DNA from: Brevibacterium sp. CS2
GTDB lineage: Bacteria; Actinomycetota; Actinomycetes; Actinomycetales; Brevibacteriaceae
Assembly (NCBI RefSeq): GCF_005280295.1
Contig: NZ_CP040020.1
Coordinates: 496,001 to 560,000, forward strand
Direction: 5' to 3'
Length of the DNA stretch: 64,000 nucleotides
Made by a program: the position numbers and the translations under genes. Positions 15,359 through 23,098 of the stretch are shown in pieces (the stretch's first letter is position 1; each line of letters begins with the position of its first letter). The notes below the pieces were generated by a model. The model made no database searches and had not been told where the DNA came from. It worked only from the letters and a program-made list of their open reading frames with translations.

Positions 15359-16267
15359 ATGACCACCGAACCCCGCGACGACGCGGACGTCCCCCGGTTC
15401 CTCGCCGAGCTCGGAATCCCCGGCCTCGCCGACATCCACGTGCACTTCCTCCCCGAGCGGATGCTCGCGAAGGTGTGGGACTACTTCGATCAAGCCGCCG
15501 CCGGGTACGGCCGCGCCTGGCCCATCACGTACCGCTTCGACACCCCGACCCGCCTGCGGATCGCCCGCGAGCTCGGTCTCGCCCGCATCCCCGCGCTCAC
15601 CTACCCGCACAAGCCGGGCATGGCGGCATGGCTCAACGACTGGAATGCGGAGTTCGCGGCCTCCGCTCCGGACATCCTCCACTGCGCCACCCTCTACCCG
15701 GAACCCGGGGTCGACGAGTACGTGGCGCGGGCGATCGGCTCCGGGGCCCGGCTGTTCAAGGTCCACATCCAGGTCGGGGCGTTCTCACCGGCCGACCCGC
15801 TCCTCGACCCCGCGTGGGAGGCGCTCGCCGCCGCCCGGCTGCCGGTGGTCATCCATGCCGGCTCGGCACCTCGGCCCGGGAGGCACACCGGTCCCGAGGC
15901 GGTCGCCCGGGTGCTCGCCGACCACCCGGAGCTGCGCCTCGTCATCGCGCACATGGGGATGCCGGAGTACCACGCCTTCGCCGACCTCGCCGAGCAGCAC
16001 CCCGGGGTCCACCTCGACACGACGATGTTCAACACCGGCTTCACGAACGCCACCACGCCGTTCGACGCGGCCTACCGGGCGCGGCTGCCCGGGCTGCGAG
16101 AGCGGATCGTGCTCGGCTCGGACTTCCCCAACATCCCCTACCCCTATTCCCACCAGCTCCAGGCGCTGTGTCGGCTCGGCAGTGCGGACGAGGGGTTCGG
16201 CGACGACTGGCTGCGCGCGGTGCTGTGGGACAACGGCGCCCGGCTCATGGGGATCGACGGGACCTGA
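15359..16267 (+). CDS. Amidohydrolase-2 (TIM-barrel metal-dependent hydrolase) family protein
   Basis: A 302-residue protein with the amidohydrolase layout: DIHVHF near residue 25 (metal-binding HxH), VIHAGS in the middle, VIAHMG, and LGSDFPN near the C-terminus carrying the catalytic Asp. This is the ACMS-decarboxylase or hydrolase-like branch, acting on C-N, C-O or C-C bonds of small carboxylates. No pathway partner is adjacent, so the substrate is unknown. ATG at 15359 is chosen over an upstream in-frame start at 15350 because of the TACAGT box 7 nt before it. Confidence 0.8.
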   Translation: MTTEPRDDADVPRFLAELGIPGLADIHVHFLPERMLAKVWDYFDQAAAGYGRAWPITYRFDTPTRLRIARELGLARIPALTYPHKPGMAAWLNDWNAEFAASAPDILHCATLYPEPGVDEYVARAIGSGARLFKVHIQVGAFSPADPLLDPAWEALAAARLPVVIHAGSAPRPGRHTGPEAVARVLADHPELRLVIAHMGMPEYHAFADLAEQHPGVHLDTTMFNTGFTNATTPFDAAYRARLPGLRERIVLGSDFPNIPYPYSHQLQALCRLGSADEGFGDDWLRAVLWDNGARLMGIDGT

Positions 16268-16297
16268 GAGTCCGAGCTGCTCGTCACCGGGGTCTCT

Positions 16298-16329
16298 CCA
16301 GTGCGTTTCGACGCGGAGATACGCACTGG
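16298..16329. terminator. Hairpin after amidohydrolase gene
   Basis: CCAGTGCGT (16298-16306) and ACGCACTGG (16321-16329) form a 9-bp stem with a 14-nt loop, 30 bp after the amidohydrolase stop. Outer bases GGTC/GACC can extend pairing with a bulge. Confidence 0.6.
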
Positions 16330-16537
16330 GCCGACCCCCGGAGCAGCAGGTGATGGCCCGACCGGTGCCGTGTGCTCAGGCCAGGCTCACCTCACTGAGA
16401 TGAGCCTATTCTTACTGGTGAGAGGCCTGTCGCCGCCGTAGAATCGAATCATTCCTCCCCCACTGCGCAGGTTTCGGACCGCGCGGGGAGGAGCAGGGTC
16501 GACCGGGCAGATGTCCCGTCCCCGGAAAGGAGCGATC

Positions 16538-16957
16538 ATGACCGACCTCACCGATCACGGCCCCCGCCCCTACACCCTCGACATCGAGGAGGCCACGCGG
16601 GCCAATGGCAACTTCCGTTCCACGCTGTGGACCGGAGAGCACCTGCAGCTGACCGTCATGTCGATCGACGTCGGTGACGACATCGGACTCGAGGTCCATC
16701 CGGACAACGACCAGTTCCTGCGCCTCGAGCAGGGCCGCGGCCGGGTGACCATGGGCCCATCCGAGACCGAGGTCACCTTCGAGGAGGAGGTCGCCGACGA
16801 CTGGGCGATCTTCGTCCCGGCGGGGACCTGGCACAACGTCGTCAACATCGGTGACGAGCCCATGAAGGTCTACGCGATCTACGGCCCGGCCGACCACGTG
16901 CGCGGAACCGTGCACGCGACCAAGCAGGACCAGGAGAACGATCCGAACGAGCACTGA
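16538..16957 (+). CDS. Cupin-domain protein
   Basis: A 139-residue single-domain cupin. The first motif IGLEVHPDNDQFLRLEQGRG and second motif FVPAGTWHNVVNIGDEP carry the metal-ligating His and Glu/Asp positions. Close relatives are annotated as cupins or mannose-6-phosphate-isomerase-like proteins without assigned substrates. GGAAAGGAG lies upstream of the ATG. A TAGAAT box at 16439-16444 with TGGTGA 17 bp before it is a plausible promoter, giving a leader of about 90 nt. It is monocistronic by position. Confidence 0.8.
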   Translation: MTDLTDHGPRPYTLDIEEATRANGNFRSTLWTGEHLQLTVMSIDVGDDIGLEVHPDNDQFLRLEQGRGRVTMGPSETEVTFEEEVADDWAIFVPAGTWHNVVNIGDEPMKVYAIYGPADHVRGTVHATKQDQENDPNEH

Positions 16958-17024
16958 TCCGAATGAGCACTGATCCGGAGCCCGCCCCGCAGATCTGCCG
17001 GGCCGTCGCCCGACGCTCGCAGGT

Positions 17025-17849
17025 TCAGCGGCGGCGGTACTGCGGGGCGCGCTTGGCGAGGAACGACTCGGTGGCCTCGGAGCGGTCCTCGGTCATCGCG
17101 GTGTAGATCTGCTGGCGGTTCTCGAATTCGACGGCGGCCTCGAAGGACGGGATCTCGAGGCTCTTCCACAGTCCTTCCTTGGTGAACTCGACCGAGATCG
17201 GGGCGTTGAGCATGATCTGCCGGGCTGTCTCGAGTGCCCGGTCCATGAGCGCTCCGGGCTCGACGACATCGGCGAGCAGCCCGAACTGCTGGGCCTCCGC
17301 CGGGGTGAAGCGCCGGCCGGTGAGCATGAGCTCCTGCGCGCGGCCGGCGCCGACGATCCGGGGCAGCAGCCAGGACAGGCCCATGTCGCAGGCGGAGAAT
17401 CCGGCGCGGATGTAGCCGACGGCGAAGTTCGCCCCCGGCACCGCGTAGCGGATGTCCGAGGCGCACAGCATCGACAGGCCGACGCCGGCGGTGGCGCCGT
17501 TGACCGCGGCGATGACGGGCACCCGCAGGCCCCGGATCCGTGCGACGAGGTCGGCGATCTCCTTCTGGCGGGCCATCGCCCGCGGCACCGTGCCCTGCGC
17601 TTCGACGAGGTCATCATCGCCGTAGCCGGTGAGGTCGAGACCGGCGCAGAAGGCCCGCCCCTCCCCGGTGAGGACGAGAGCGCGGATGTCGAGGTCGGCG
17701 TCGACCTCGGCGAGGGCCTGCTTCGCCTCGGCGATGAACCCGATGTCGGCGGCGTTCATCCGCTCGGGGCGGCAGAAGGTGAGGCGGGCGATCCCAGGCT
17801 CGGGGCGGTCGAGGCGGACGGCGGTCACGGCGGCGGTGTCGGAATCCAT
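17025..17849 (-). CDS. Enoyl-CoA hydratase/isomerase family protein
   Basis: A 274-residue crotonase. The oxyanion-hole segments are GRAFCAGLDLTGYGDDD (about 66-82) and NGATAGVGLSMLCASDIR (about 116-133), but the second catalytic Glu position is hard to assign; MGLSWLLPRIVGAGRAQELMLTGRRF follows the family pattern. It would hydrate or isomerise 2-enoyl-CoAs in fatty or aromatic acid degradation. The ATG at 17849 is preceded by TACTCT with a 6-nt spacer and no ribosome-binding site, pointing to a leaderless message. Upstream, on the same strand, lies idi. Confidence 0.85.
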   Translation of the reverse strand: MDSDTAAVTAVRLDRPEPGIARLTFCRPERMNAADIGFIAEAKQALAEVDADLDIRALVLTGEGRAFCAGLDLTGYGDDDLVEAQGTVPRAMARQKEIADLVARIRGLRVPVIAAVNGATAGVGLSMLCASDIRYAVPGANFAVGYIRAGFSACDMGLSWLLPRIVGAGRAQELMLTGRRFTPAEAQQFGLLADVVEPGALMDRALETARQIMLNAPISVEFTKEGLWKSLEIPSFEAAVEFENRQQIYTAMTEDRSEATESFLAKRAPQYRRR

Positions 17850-17935
17850 GGCATCAGAGTATCGATCCCGCGGCCGGGGCGTATGGCGCGGATCACATTC
17901 CGGTCGGGTCGCAGCCGGCGGTCGCAGCCGGCGTA

Positions 17936-18460
17936 TCACTCGCCGCTGAGCTGGGCCCACTCCTCGGCGAGCCAGGGACTGAAGGCGAAGGGAGCGGCGG
18001 CGAGCGCGCGGCCGAGGTCGTCCGGGTCGATCCATGCGAACTCCGCGACCTCGTCGGCGCTCGGCCGCACCTCGCCGACGAGGCGGGCGGTGAACACCGG
18101 GCAGATCTCGTTCTCCACCACGCCCGAGGCGTCCACGGCCCGGTACCGGAAGTCCGGCAGCACCTCGGTGATGTCGGTGACCGCGCAGCCGAGCTCCTGC
18201 CGGGCCCGCCGTTCGATGGCCGCGGCGAAGGGCTCCTCGGGGCCGGGGTGCCCGCAGAACGAGTTCGTCCACACTCCGGGCCAGGTGCGCTTGCTCAGCG
18301 CGCGGCGCGTCATGAGGACCTCGCCGGCGTCGTTGTGGAGGAAGCACGAGAACGCGAGGTGGAGCGGGGTGTCGATGTCGTGGACCGTCGCCTTGGGCGC
18401 CGTGCCGGTCGGGGTGCCGTCGTCGGCGAGGAGGACGACGAGCTCTTGAGTGCCGGCCAC
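17936..18460 (-). CDS. idi: Isopentenyl-diphosphate delta-isomerase, type 1
   Basis: Interconverts IPP and DMAPP. The 174-residue Nudix-fold enzyme has the TNSFCGHP segment with the catalytic Cys, HLAFSCFLHN near the N-terminus, and ENEICPVF carrying the catalytic Glu. A GTG at 18460 is chosen because AGGAGGT lies just upstream (5-nt spacing); an ATG at 18505 would add 15 unconserved residues. DMAPP is the donor for crtEb-type elongation and IPP/DMAPP feed GGPP, so the gene supports the carotenoid operon 11 kb away, though it is not linked to it. Confidence 0.9.
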   Translation of the reverse strand: MAGTQELVVLLADDGTPTGTAPKATVHDIDTPLHLAFSCFLHNDAGEVLMTRRALSKRTWPGVWTNSFCGHPGPEEPFAAAIERRARQELGCAVTDITEVLPDFRYRAVDASGVVENEICPVFTARLVGEVRPSADEVAEFAWIDPDDLGRALAAAPFAFSPWLAEEWAQLSGE

Positions 18461-18640
18461 GGTCGGACCTCCTGGAGTCGGGGCGGATTCCCGCGCTCGG
18501 CCCACGGCGCGATGCCGAGGGTGAGTCCGCAGGACGTCCTCCCACCCTAACGGAGGGGCCTGCGCGGAATCCTGCCTGCGAGGCCCCGCGCACGCCGTCC
18601 CCCGCAGAGGGTCCCCACGCTCGCTCCGCGCCGGAGCCCT

Positions 18641-19564
18641 TCACGCACAGCGTTCGATGGCACCCGACAGTGGGAGGTCGGAGCGGACGACGGTGAAGCC
18701 GGCCGGTGCGGCCGCGCACACGTCCGCGAGCCGCCCGACGTACTCGATGTCGAAGACCGCCTTCCCGGCCTCGGCGACGGGGGCGTACCAGTCGCACTCG
18801 CCCAGATCGAGGCACTGCTCGAGCACCGCGAAGTCGACGAGGTCGACGACCTCGGGCACGATCTCCCCGGCATTCTTGAGTCCGATCGCGAGCCCGTGCT
18901 CGTGGGCGATGTCCGCGATCGCCCGCATGTAGGCGACTGCGTCCTCCTCCGTGAGACCGAAGCCGGAATCGTTGCTGAACACGTCGATGCTGTCGGGGTC
19001 GATCGCGAGGAATCCCTTGTCCGCGCAGTTCTCGATCCGCCGCGACATGATCGGCAGCAGCACCTCGTGCCGGCGGATGTCGAGCCACCGCTCACCGGGC
19101 CACTCCTCATAGGGCTCCCCGATGACCTCGGCGGGGAAGTCGGATGCATCAGCGCGCCAGTCCTCGACGGTCCCGATGCTCAGGTAGCAGATCGGATAGA
19201 CGCCGCGGTCGCGCAGACCGCGCACGTCCGTCTCCGCGGTGTCGTCGCCGTCGAGGTCGTAGACGTCGACGGGGAGCCCGAAGTCGACCGCGCCCTCGTA
19301 CTGGATGTGGAAGCTCGCTCCCGTGGGAGGAACCGTGGCTCCGGGCGGCGCGCCCTCCACCCCGGGGGACGACGACGCCCCCGTCACCTCCCCGGTGGGG
19401 GACGTGACGGGGGCGGAGGACACCGAGGTGCCCGCGCCGGAACCGGGATCATCACCGGATCCGGGACCATCACCCGAGGCGCACCCCGCGGCGAGCACGA
19501 TCACGGTTACGGCACCGGCGGCCCCTGCAGCCCGCAGGAGGCCTGTGCGCCTTCGAACGGTCAT
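18641..19564 (-). CDS. Secreted lipoprotein with GH114 (endo-alpha-1,4-polygalactosaminidase-like) domain
   Basis: The 307-residue protein has a basic N-terminus MTVRRR, a hydrophobic segment and a lipobox VLAAGC (about 23-28), then a Gly/Ser/Pro-rich linker to about residue 82. The rest is a TIM-barrel of the TM1410/GH114 type: SFHIQYEG, DLDGDDT, VYPICYLSIGTVEDWR, RWLDIRRHEVLLPIMSRRIE, KGFLAIDPDSIDVF. Relatives cleave galactosaminoglycans or act on cell-wall polysaccharide. The first 32 bp of the coding region and about 20 bp upstream are tandemly duplicated, so a second, out-of-frame ATG lies 52 bp upstream. It may be co-transcribed with aqpZ (93-bp gap). Confidence 0.82.
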   Translation of the reverse strand: MTVRRRTGLLRAAGAAGAVTVIVLAAGCASGDGPGSGDDPGSGAGTSVSSAPVTSPTGEVTGASSSPGVEGAPPGATVPPTGASFHIQYEGAVDFGLPVDVYDLDGDDTAETDVRGLRDRGVYPICYLSIGTVEDWRADASDFPAEVIGEPYEEWPGERWLDIRRHEVLLPIMSRRIENCADKGFLAIDPDSIDVFSNDSGFGLTEEDAVAYMRAIADIAHEHGLAIGLKNAGEIVPEVVDLVDFAVLEQCLDLGECDWYAPVAEAGKAVFDIEYVGRLADVCAAAPAGFTVVRSDLPLSGAIERCA

Positions 19565-19634
19565 CGTGACACCGGTTCTGGCCCCGCAGGAGGCCTGTGC
19601 GCCTTCGAACGGTCATCGTGACACCGGTTCTGGT
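19531..19634. repeat. Tandem 52-bp duplication spanning the GH114 start codon
   Basis: Copy 1 (19531-19582) and copy 2 (19583-19634) differ only at their last base, and a 12-bp remnant of a third copy follows. Each copy contains the start codon and first ten codons of the lipoprotein gene. Because 52 is not a multiple of three, the upstream ATG opens a different frame. Confidence 0.95.
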
Positions 19635-19657
19635 CCCGCAGGCCTGCCCGATCCGCC

Positions 19658-20440
19658 TCAGATGTCCCGGCGCTGAACCCGGTCGACCGGCTCCGGCCGC
19701 TCCTCGAGCACCTCGGAGGTGTTGGGGAACAGGAAGCCGTAGGTCAGGCCGGCGATCGCGGCACCGGCGAGCGGGGCGAGGAAGAACACCCATACCTGTG
19801 CGAGCGCATCGCCGCCGGCGAACACCGCGACGCCGAACGAGCGGGCCGGGTTGACCGAGGTGTTCGACACCGGGATCGACACGAGGTGGATGAGAGTGAG
19901 GGTGAGGCCGATCGCGAGCGGTGCGAAGCCGGCCGGAGCGCGGTTGTCGGTGGCACCGAGGATGACGTAGAGGAAGATCGCGGTGAGCACGACCTCGCAA
20001 ACGATCACCGCCGCGAGCGAGTATCCGTTCGGCGAGAACTCGCCGTAGCCGTTGGTCGCGAAGCCGTTCTCCGCGATGGAGAACTCGGGGCGACCGGTGG
20101 CGATGAGGAGGAGGACGCCGCCGGCGACCACGCCGGCGACGAGCTGGGTGATCCAGTACGGCAGGGCATCGCGCCACGGCAGGCGGCCGGCGAGCGCGGC
20201 GCCGAGCGTGACGGCCGGGTTGAAGTGGCCGCCGGACACGTGACCCACGGCGTAGGCCATACCGACGACGGTGAGGCCGAACGCCAGGGCGACGCCGGCG
20301 AATCCGATGCCCATGTTCACGCCGTTGTCCGCGTCCATGACGGAGGCGGCGAAGATCGCCGATCCGCAGCCGCCGAACACGAGGACGAAGGTGCCGAGGA
20401 ACTCGGCGGAGAGCTTGGAGACGAGCGAGGGGGAGGTCAT
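19658..20440 (-). CDS. aqpZ: Aquaporin Z-type water channel
   Basis: A 260-residue MIP-family channel with six hydrophobic helices and both NPA half-helix motifs: GHFNPAVT (NPA at 74-76) and SVNPARS (NPA at 197-199). The Arg after the second NPA and the His in the region of helix 5 suggest a water-selective aquaporin rather than a glycerol facilitator. The hydrophilic C-terminal 25 residues are charged. GAAAGG lies upstream of the ATG. A TATACT box about 58 bp upstream fits a promoter, and the GH114 lipoprotein gene follows 93 bp downstream. Confidence 0.92.
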   Translation of the reverse strand: MTSPSLVSKLSAEFLGTFVLVFGGCGSAIFAASVMDADNGVNMGIGFAGVALAFGLTVVGMAYAVGHVSGGHFNPAVTLGAALAGRLPWRDALPYWITQLVAGVVAGGVLLLIATGRPEFSIAENGFATNGYGEFSPNGYSLAAVIVCEVVLTAIFLYVILGATDNRAPAGFAPLAIGLTLTLIHLVSIPVSNTSVNPARSFGVAVFAGGDALAQVWVFFLAPLAGAAIAGLTYGFLFPNTSEVLEERPEPVDRVQRRDI

Positions 20441-20497
20441 GGTGCGGCCTTTCGGTGGGAGTGCCGGCCGGGAGGGCCATGTGCTCGATGCGCCATC

Positions 20498-20503
20498 AGT
20501 ATA
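20498..20503 (-). promoter_or_regulatory. -10 box upstream of aqpZ
   Basis: TATACT on the minus strand about 58 bp before the aqpZ ATG. The matching -35 is weak. The surrounding 281-bp divergent gap (20441-20721) otherwise holds only the PhzF-gene promoter. Confidence 0.5.
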
Positions 20504-20709
20504 CTCCTACGCTCGGGCGTCGACGACGGCCCTGACGGTCACGACAGCGAGGCGCGAGACGGCGGGAAGGCGCAGAGAGGCTGGGCACGCACCGTCCAGA
20601 CGCCGATGAGCACAGCACTCTCGGGCAGCACGGTTCAACAGGCGCAGTTCAACAGGCTCGGGTCGGCAGGCTCGGATCAGGGAGCGGGGAGACGGAACCG
20701 GCACGGGGA

Positions 20710-20715
20710 TACGCT
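20710..20715 (+). promoter_or_regulatory. -10 box of leaderless PhzF-family transcript
   Basis: TACGCT followed by 6 nt (GGCCCC) and the ATG at 20722. No ribosome-binding site is present. Confidence 0.5.
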
Positions 20716-20721
20716 GGCCCC

Positions 20722-21810
20722 ATGACTTCGCGACCCCTCGGCAGCTCCTCCGACACGACCGCCGACCAGTCTGTCAGCGGCCCCCGCGCGTTCCGGCAGG
20801 TCGACGTGTTCGGCTCGGCTCCCCTGGGAGGCAACCCGGTGGCCGTCGTCCACGGCGCCGGCGGCCTCGACGAGGCGACGATGGCGGCCTTCGCGCGCTG
20901 GACGAACCTGTCCGAGACGACGTTCCTCCTCTCTCCCACCGACGCGGGAGCGGACTACCGGCTGCGGATCTTCACGCCGGGCGGCGAGCTGCCTTTCGCC
21001 GGGCACCCGACGCTCGGCTCCGCCCACGCCTGGCTCGAGGCCGGCGGGACACCGCGCTCCGCGGGCACCCTCGTCCAGGAGTGCGGGGCCGGGCTCGTCA
21101 CCCTCCGCCTGGGCGGCGGGAGCGCCCCTCGCGAGGCGGGCCCCTCTGAAGATGCATCGACGGACACATCGATCCGGACCGGGGCATCGCCCGCACCCGA
21201 GGCGTACGCCGCCATCGCCTTCGCCGCTCCTCCGCTCATGCGCTCGGGTCCGGTCGACGCGGAGACGCTCGCCGCAGCGGTCGCCGCCCTCGGCCTGCGC
21301 GAGGACGATGTCGTCGCGAGCAGCTGGGTGGACAACGGGCCCGGCTGGATGGGGATCCTCGTCCGCGACGCCGCGCTCGTCCGCTCCCTCACTCCGGACT
21401 TCTCCGCCGTCGGCGACCTCCGCCTCGGCGTCATCGGCGCCTACCCGGAGGCCGAGGCGCACATCGAGCACGAGGTGACCCAGGCCGGCGATGCGCACGC
21501 GGCACGCCCGGAGCACGCTGAGGGCACGTCAACCGCATCCAGCACCTACGACCCCGTGCGTCCGGCCGACTACGAGGTGCGTGCCTTCGTCCCCGGCGTC
21601 GGCGTGCCGGAGGACCCGGTGACCGGCAGCCTCAACGCCGGGCTCGCGCAGTGGCTCATCGGCGCCGGCATCGCACCGCGCAGGTACACCGCCTCGCAGG
21701 GCACGCAGGTGGGTCGCACCGGCATCGTCGGGATCGAGCAGGTCGGTGAGGACATCTGGGTGTCGGGCTCCACGCGCACCGTGTTCACCGGCACCGCCGA
21801 CCTCGGCTGA
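20722..21810 (+). CDS. PhzF-family isomerase/epimerase
   Basis: A 362-residue protein of the diaminopimelate-epimerase-like fold. Features are RQVDVFGSAPLGGNPVAVV near residue 25; NLSETTFLL with the catalytic Glu65 used by PhzF as general acid/base; FTPGGELPFAGHPTLG; and the C-terminal half-domain with EDPVTGSLNAGLAQWL and ASQGTQVGRTG. PhzF isomerises trans-2,3-dihydro-3-hydroxyanthranilate, but most homologues outside phenazine clusters have unknown substrates and no phenazine genes are here. Compared with the usual 260-300 residues it carries Asp/Ser/Thr-rich insertions at about 138-155 and 255-275. Confidence 0.85.
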   Translation: MTSRPLGSSSDTTADQSVSGPRAFRQVDVFGSAPLGGNPVAVVHGAGGLDEATMAAFARWTNLSETTFLLSPTDAGADYRLRIFTPGGELPFAGHPTLGSAHAWLEAGGTPRSAGTLVQECGAGLVTLRLGGGSAPREAGPSEDASTDTSIRTGASPAPEAYAAIAFAAPPLMRSGPVDAETLAAAVAALGLREDDVVASSWVDNGPGWMGILVRDAALVRSLTPDFSAVGDLRLGVIGAYPEAEAHIEHEVTQAGDAHAARPEHAEGTSTASSTYDPVRPADYEVRAFVPGVGVPEDPVTGSLNAGLAQWLIGAGIAPRRYTASQGTQVGRTGIVGIEQVGEDIWVSGSTRTVFTGTADLG

Positions 21811-21859
21811 GGATTCCCGCAGGCTGAAGCGCAGTGATCGCACCATCGAGCTGCCACTC

Positions 21860-21890
21860 GTGCTCGAGTTTCGGGTTCCGAATCGAGCAC
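21860..21890. terminator. Hairpin after PhzF-family gene
   Basis: GTGCTCGA (21860-21867) and TCGAGCAC (21883-21890) form an 8-bp stem 50 bp after the stop codon; the loop contains GGGTTCCG. The remaining gap to 22105 shows TATTCT at 22070-22075 as a possible -10 for the next gene. Confidence 0.55.
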
Positions 21891-22105
21891 ACGTGACAGG
21901 TCGATGGGGATCGGGCAGAAACGGCAGGTCAACGGAGCGTGCCGGCCTCGATCGCACGCGCACGCCCTGCCGCCCACCGGCCCCACCGGCTGCACGCACT
22001 CTGCCGCCCGCACATCTGGGCTGCCGTTCCACCGACCACGCAACCTCACTTCGACCCGGCCCGCGCACGTATTCTGAAGACCCGCCCCGACGCCGAGGAG
22101 GCACG

Positions 22106-23036
22106 ATGACCGCTCCGGATCCCACCCCCGCCCCCCACGGACTCCCCCGACACCAGTGCCGCGCATGCCGCCGCCGATCCCACCTGCACCCCCGACCGCG
22201 CCCCGCTGACCTGGTTCATCACCGGTGCGAACTCCGGCCTGGGGCTCGCGATCGCGCGCACCGCATCCGCCGCCGGCGACCGCGTGCTCGCCACCGCGCG
22301 CCGCCCCGAGACCCTCGAACCGCTGACCGCCGAGTTCCCCGACACCGTGCGCACCGCCGCCCTCGACGTCACCCGCTCAGAGCAGATCCCCGGCACCGTC
22401 GACGCGGCGATCGACGCCTTCGGGCGCATCGACGTGCTCGTCAACAACGCTGGCTACGGACTGCGCGGCGCGGTCGAGTCCTGGAGCATGGACCAGCTGC
22501 GCCGCCTGTTCGACACGAATGTGTTCGGCGTCGTCGAGCTCACGCGTGCGGTGCTCCCGCACATGCGCGCGGCCGGCAGGGGCTGGATCGTGCAGATGTC
22601 CTCGGTCGCGGGATTCCGGGTGAGCCCGGGCGCTGCGGCGTACTCCGCGTCGAAGTTCGCACTCGAAGGACTGTCGAAGGGCCTCGCGCTCGAGGTCGCC
22701 CCGCACGGGATCGCGGTCACGCTCGCCGAACCCGGCCCGTTCCGCACGGACTTCTCCGGCCGCTCGCACGACTGGGGCGAGGAGCACCCCGCCTACACCG
22801 AGATCCTCGCCGAGGAGTTCACCAAGTACCGCGCCCGCTCCGGTAAGCAGTCCAACGATCCGGTGCGCGCCGCGGAGATCCTCGTCGACCTCGCCCACCG
22901 CACCGACAAGCCGCTCCACCTGCCGCTCGGGCCCGAGGCGTTCGCCGCCGCCCGCGGCGAGTTCGGCTCCCGGCTGTCCGCGCTCGACGAGATCGAGGGC
23001 ATCGCCGCGGACACCGGCTTCGCCGACGAATCCTGA
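22106..23036 (+). CDS. Short-chain dehydrogenase/reductase with apparent +1 frameshift near its start
   Basis: From about 22208 the frame encodes a classical SDR: TWFITGANSGLGLAIA cofactor motif, NNAGYG, catalytic Ser in QMSSVAGF and YSASK with the catalytic Tyr/Lys. In that frame there is no start codon between a TGA at 22107 and the Rossmann motif; the next ATG (22284) would delete the NAD(P)-binding glycines. The ATG at 22106 with a fine GAGGAGG site lies one frame away. Removing one C from the run of six C at 22131-22136 would join them into a roughly 309-residue protein. Either a sequencing error or a real inactivating or phase-variable frameshift. Confidence 0.75.
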
Positions 23037-23098
23037 GCCGACCGCCGGCCGGCCGACGGGGACCGTCCACCGCGGGACTGATCCACCGCGGGGCGGCC

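Noticed and set aside
13095..15362. A 755-codon plus-strand frame opposite the CurA-type reductase and DUF402 genes
   Set aside because: The opposite strand holds two recognisable proteins; the frame has no conserved motif or ribosome-binding site.
17025..19088. A single 687-codon minus-strand protein covering the hydratase, idi and GH114 region
   Set aside because: Only the last 274 codons match a family; the remainder is a shadow of idi and the GH114 gene in another frame.
20722..21810. Phenazine biosynthesis locus
   Set aside because: Only a PhzF-family protein occurs; no phzA/B/D/E/G neighbours are present.
22284..23036. Start of the SDR at the ATG at 22284
   Set aside because: It would remove the TGxxxGxG cofactor motif, which is clearly encoded upstream in the same frame.
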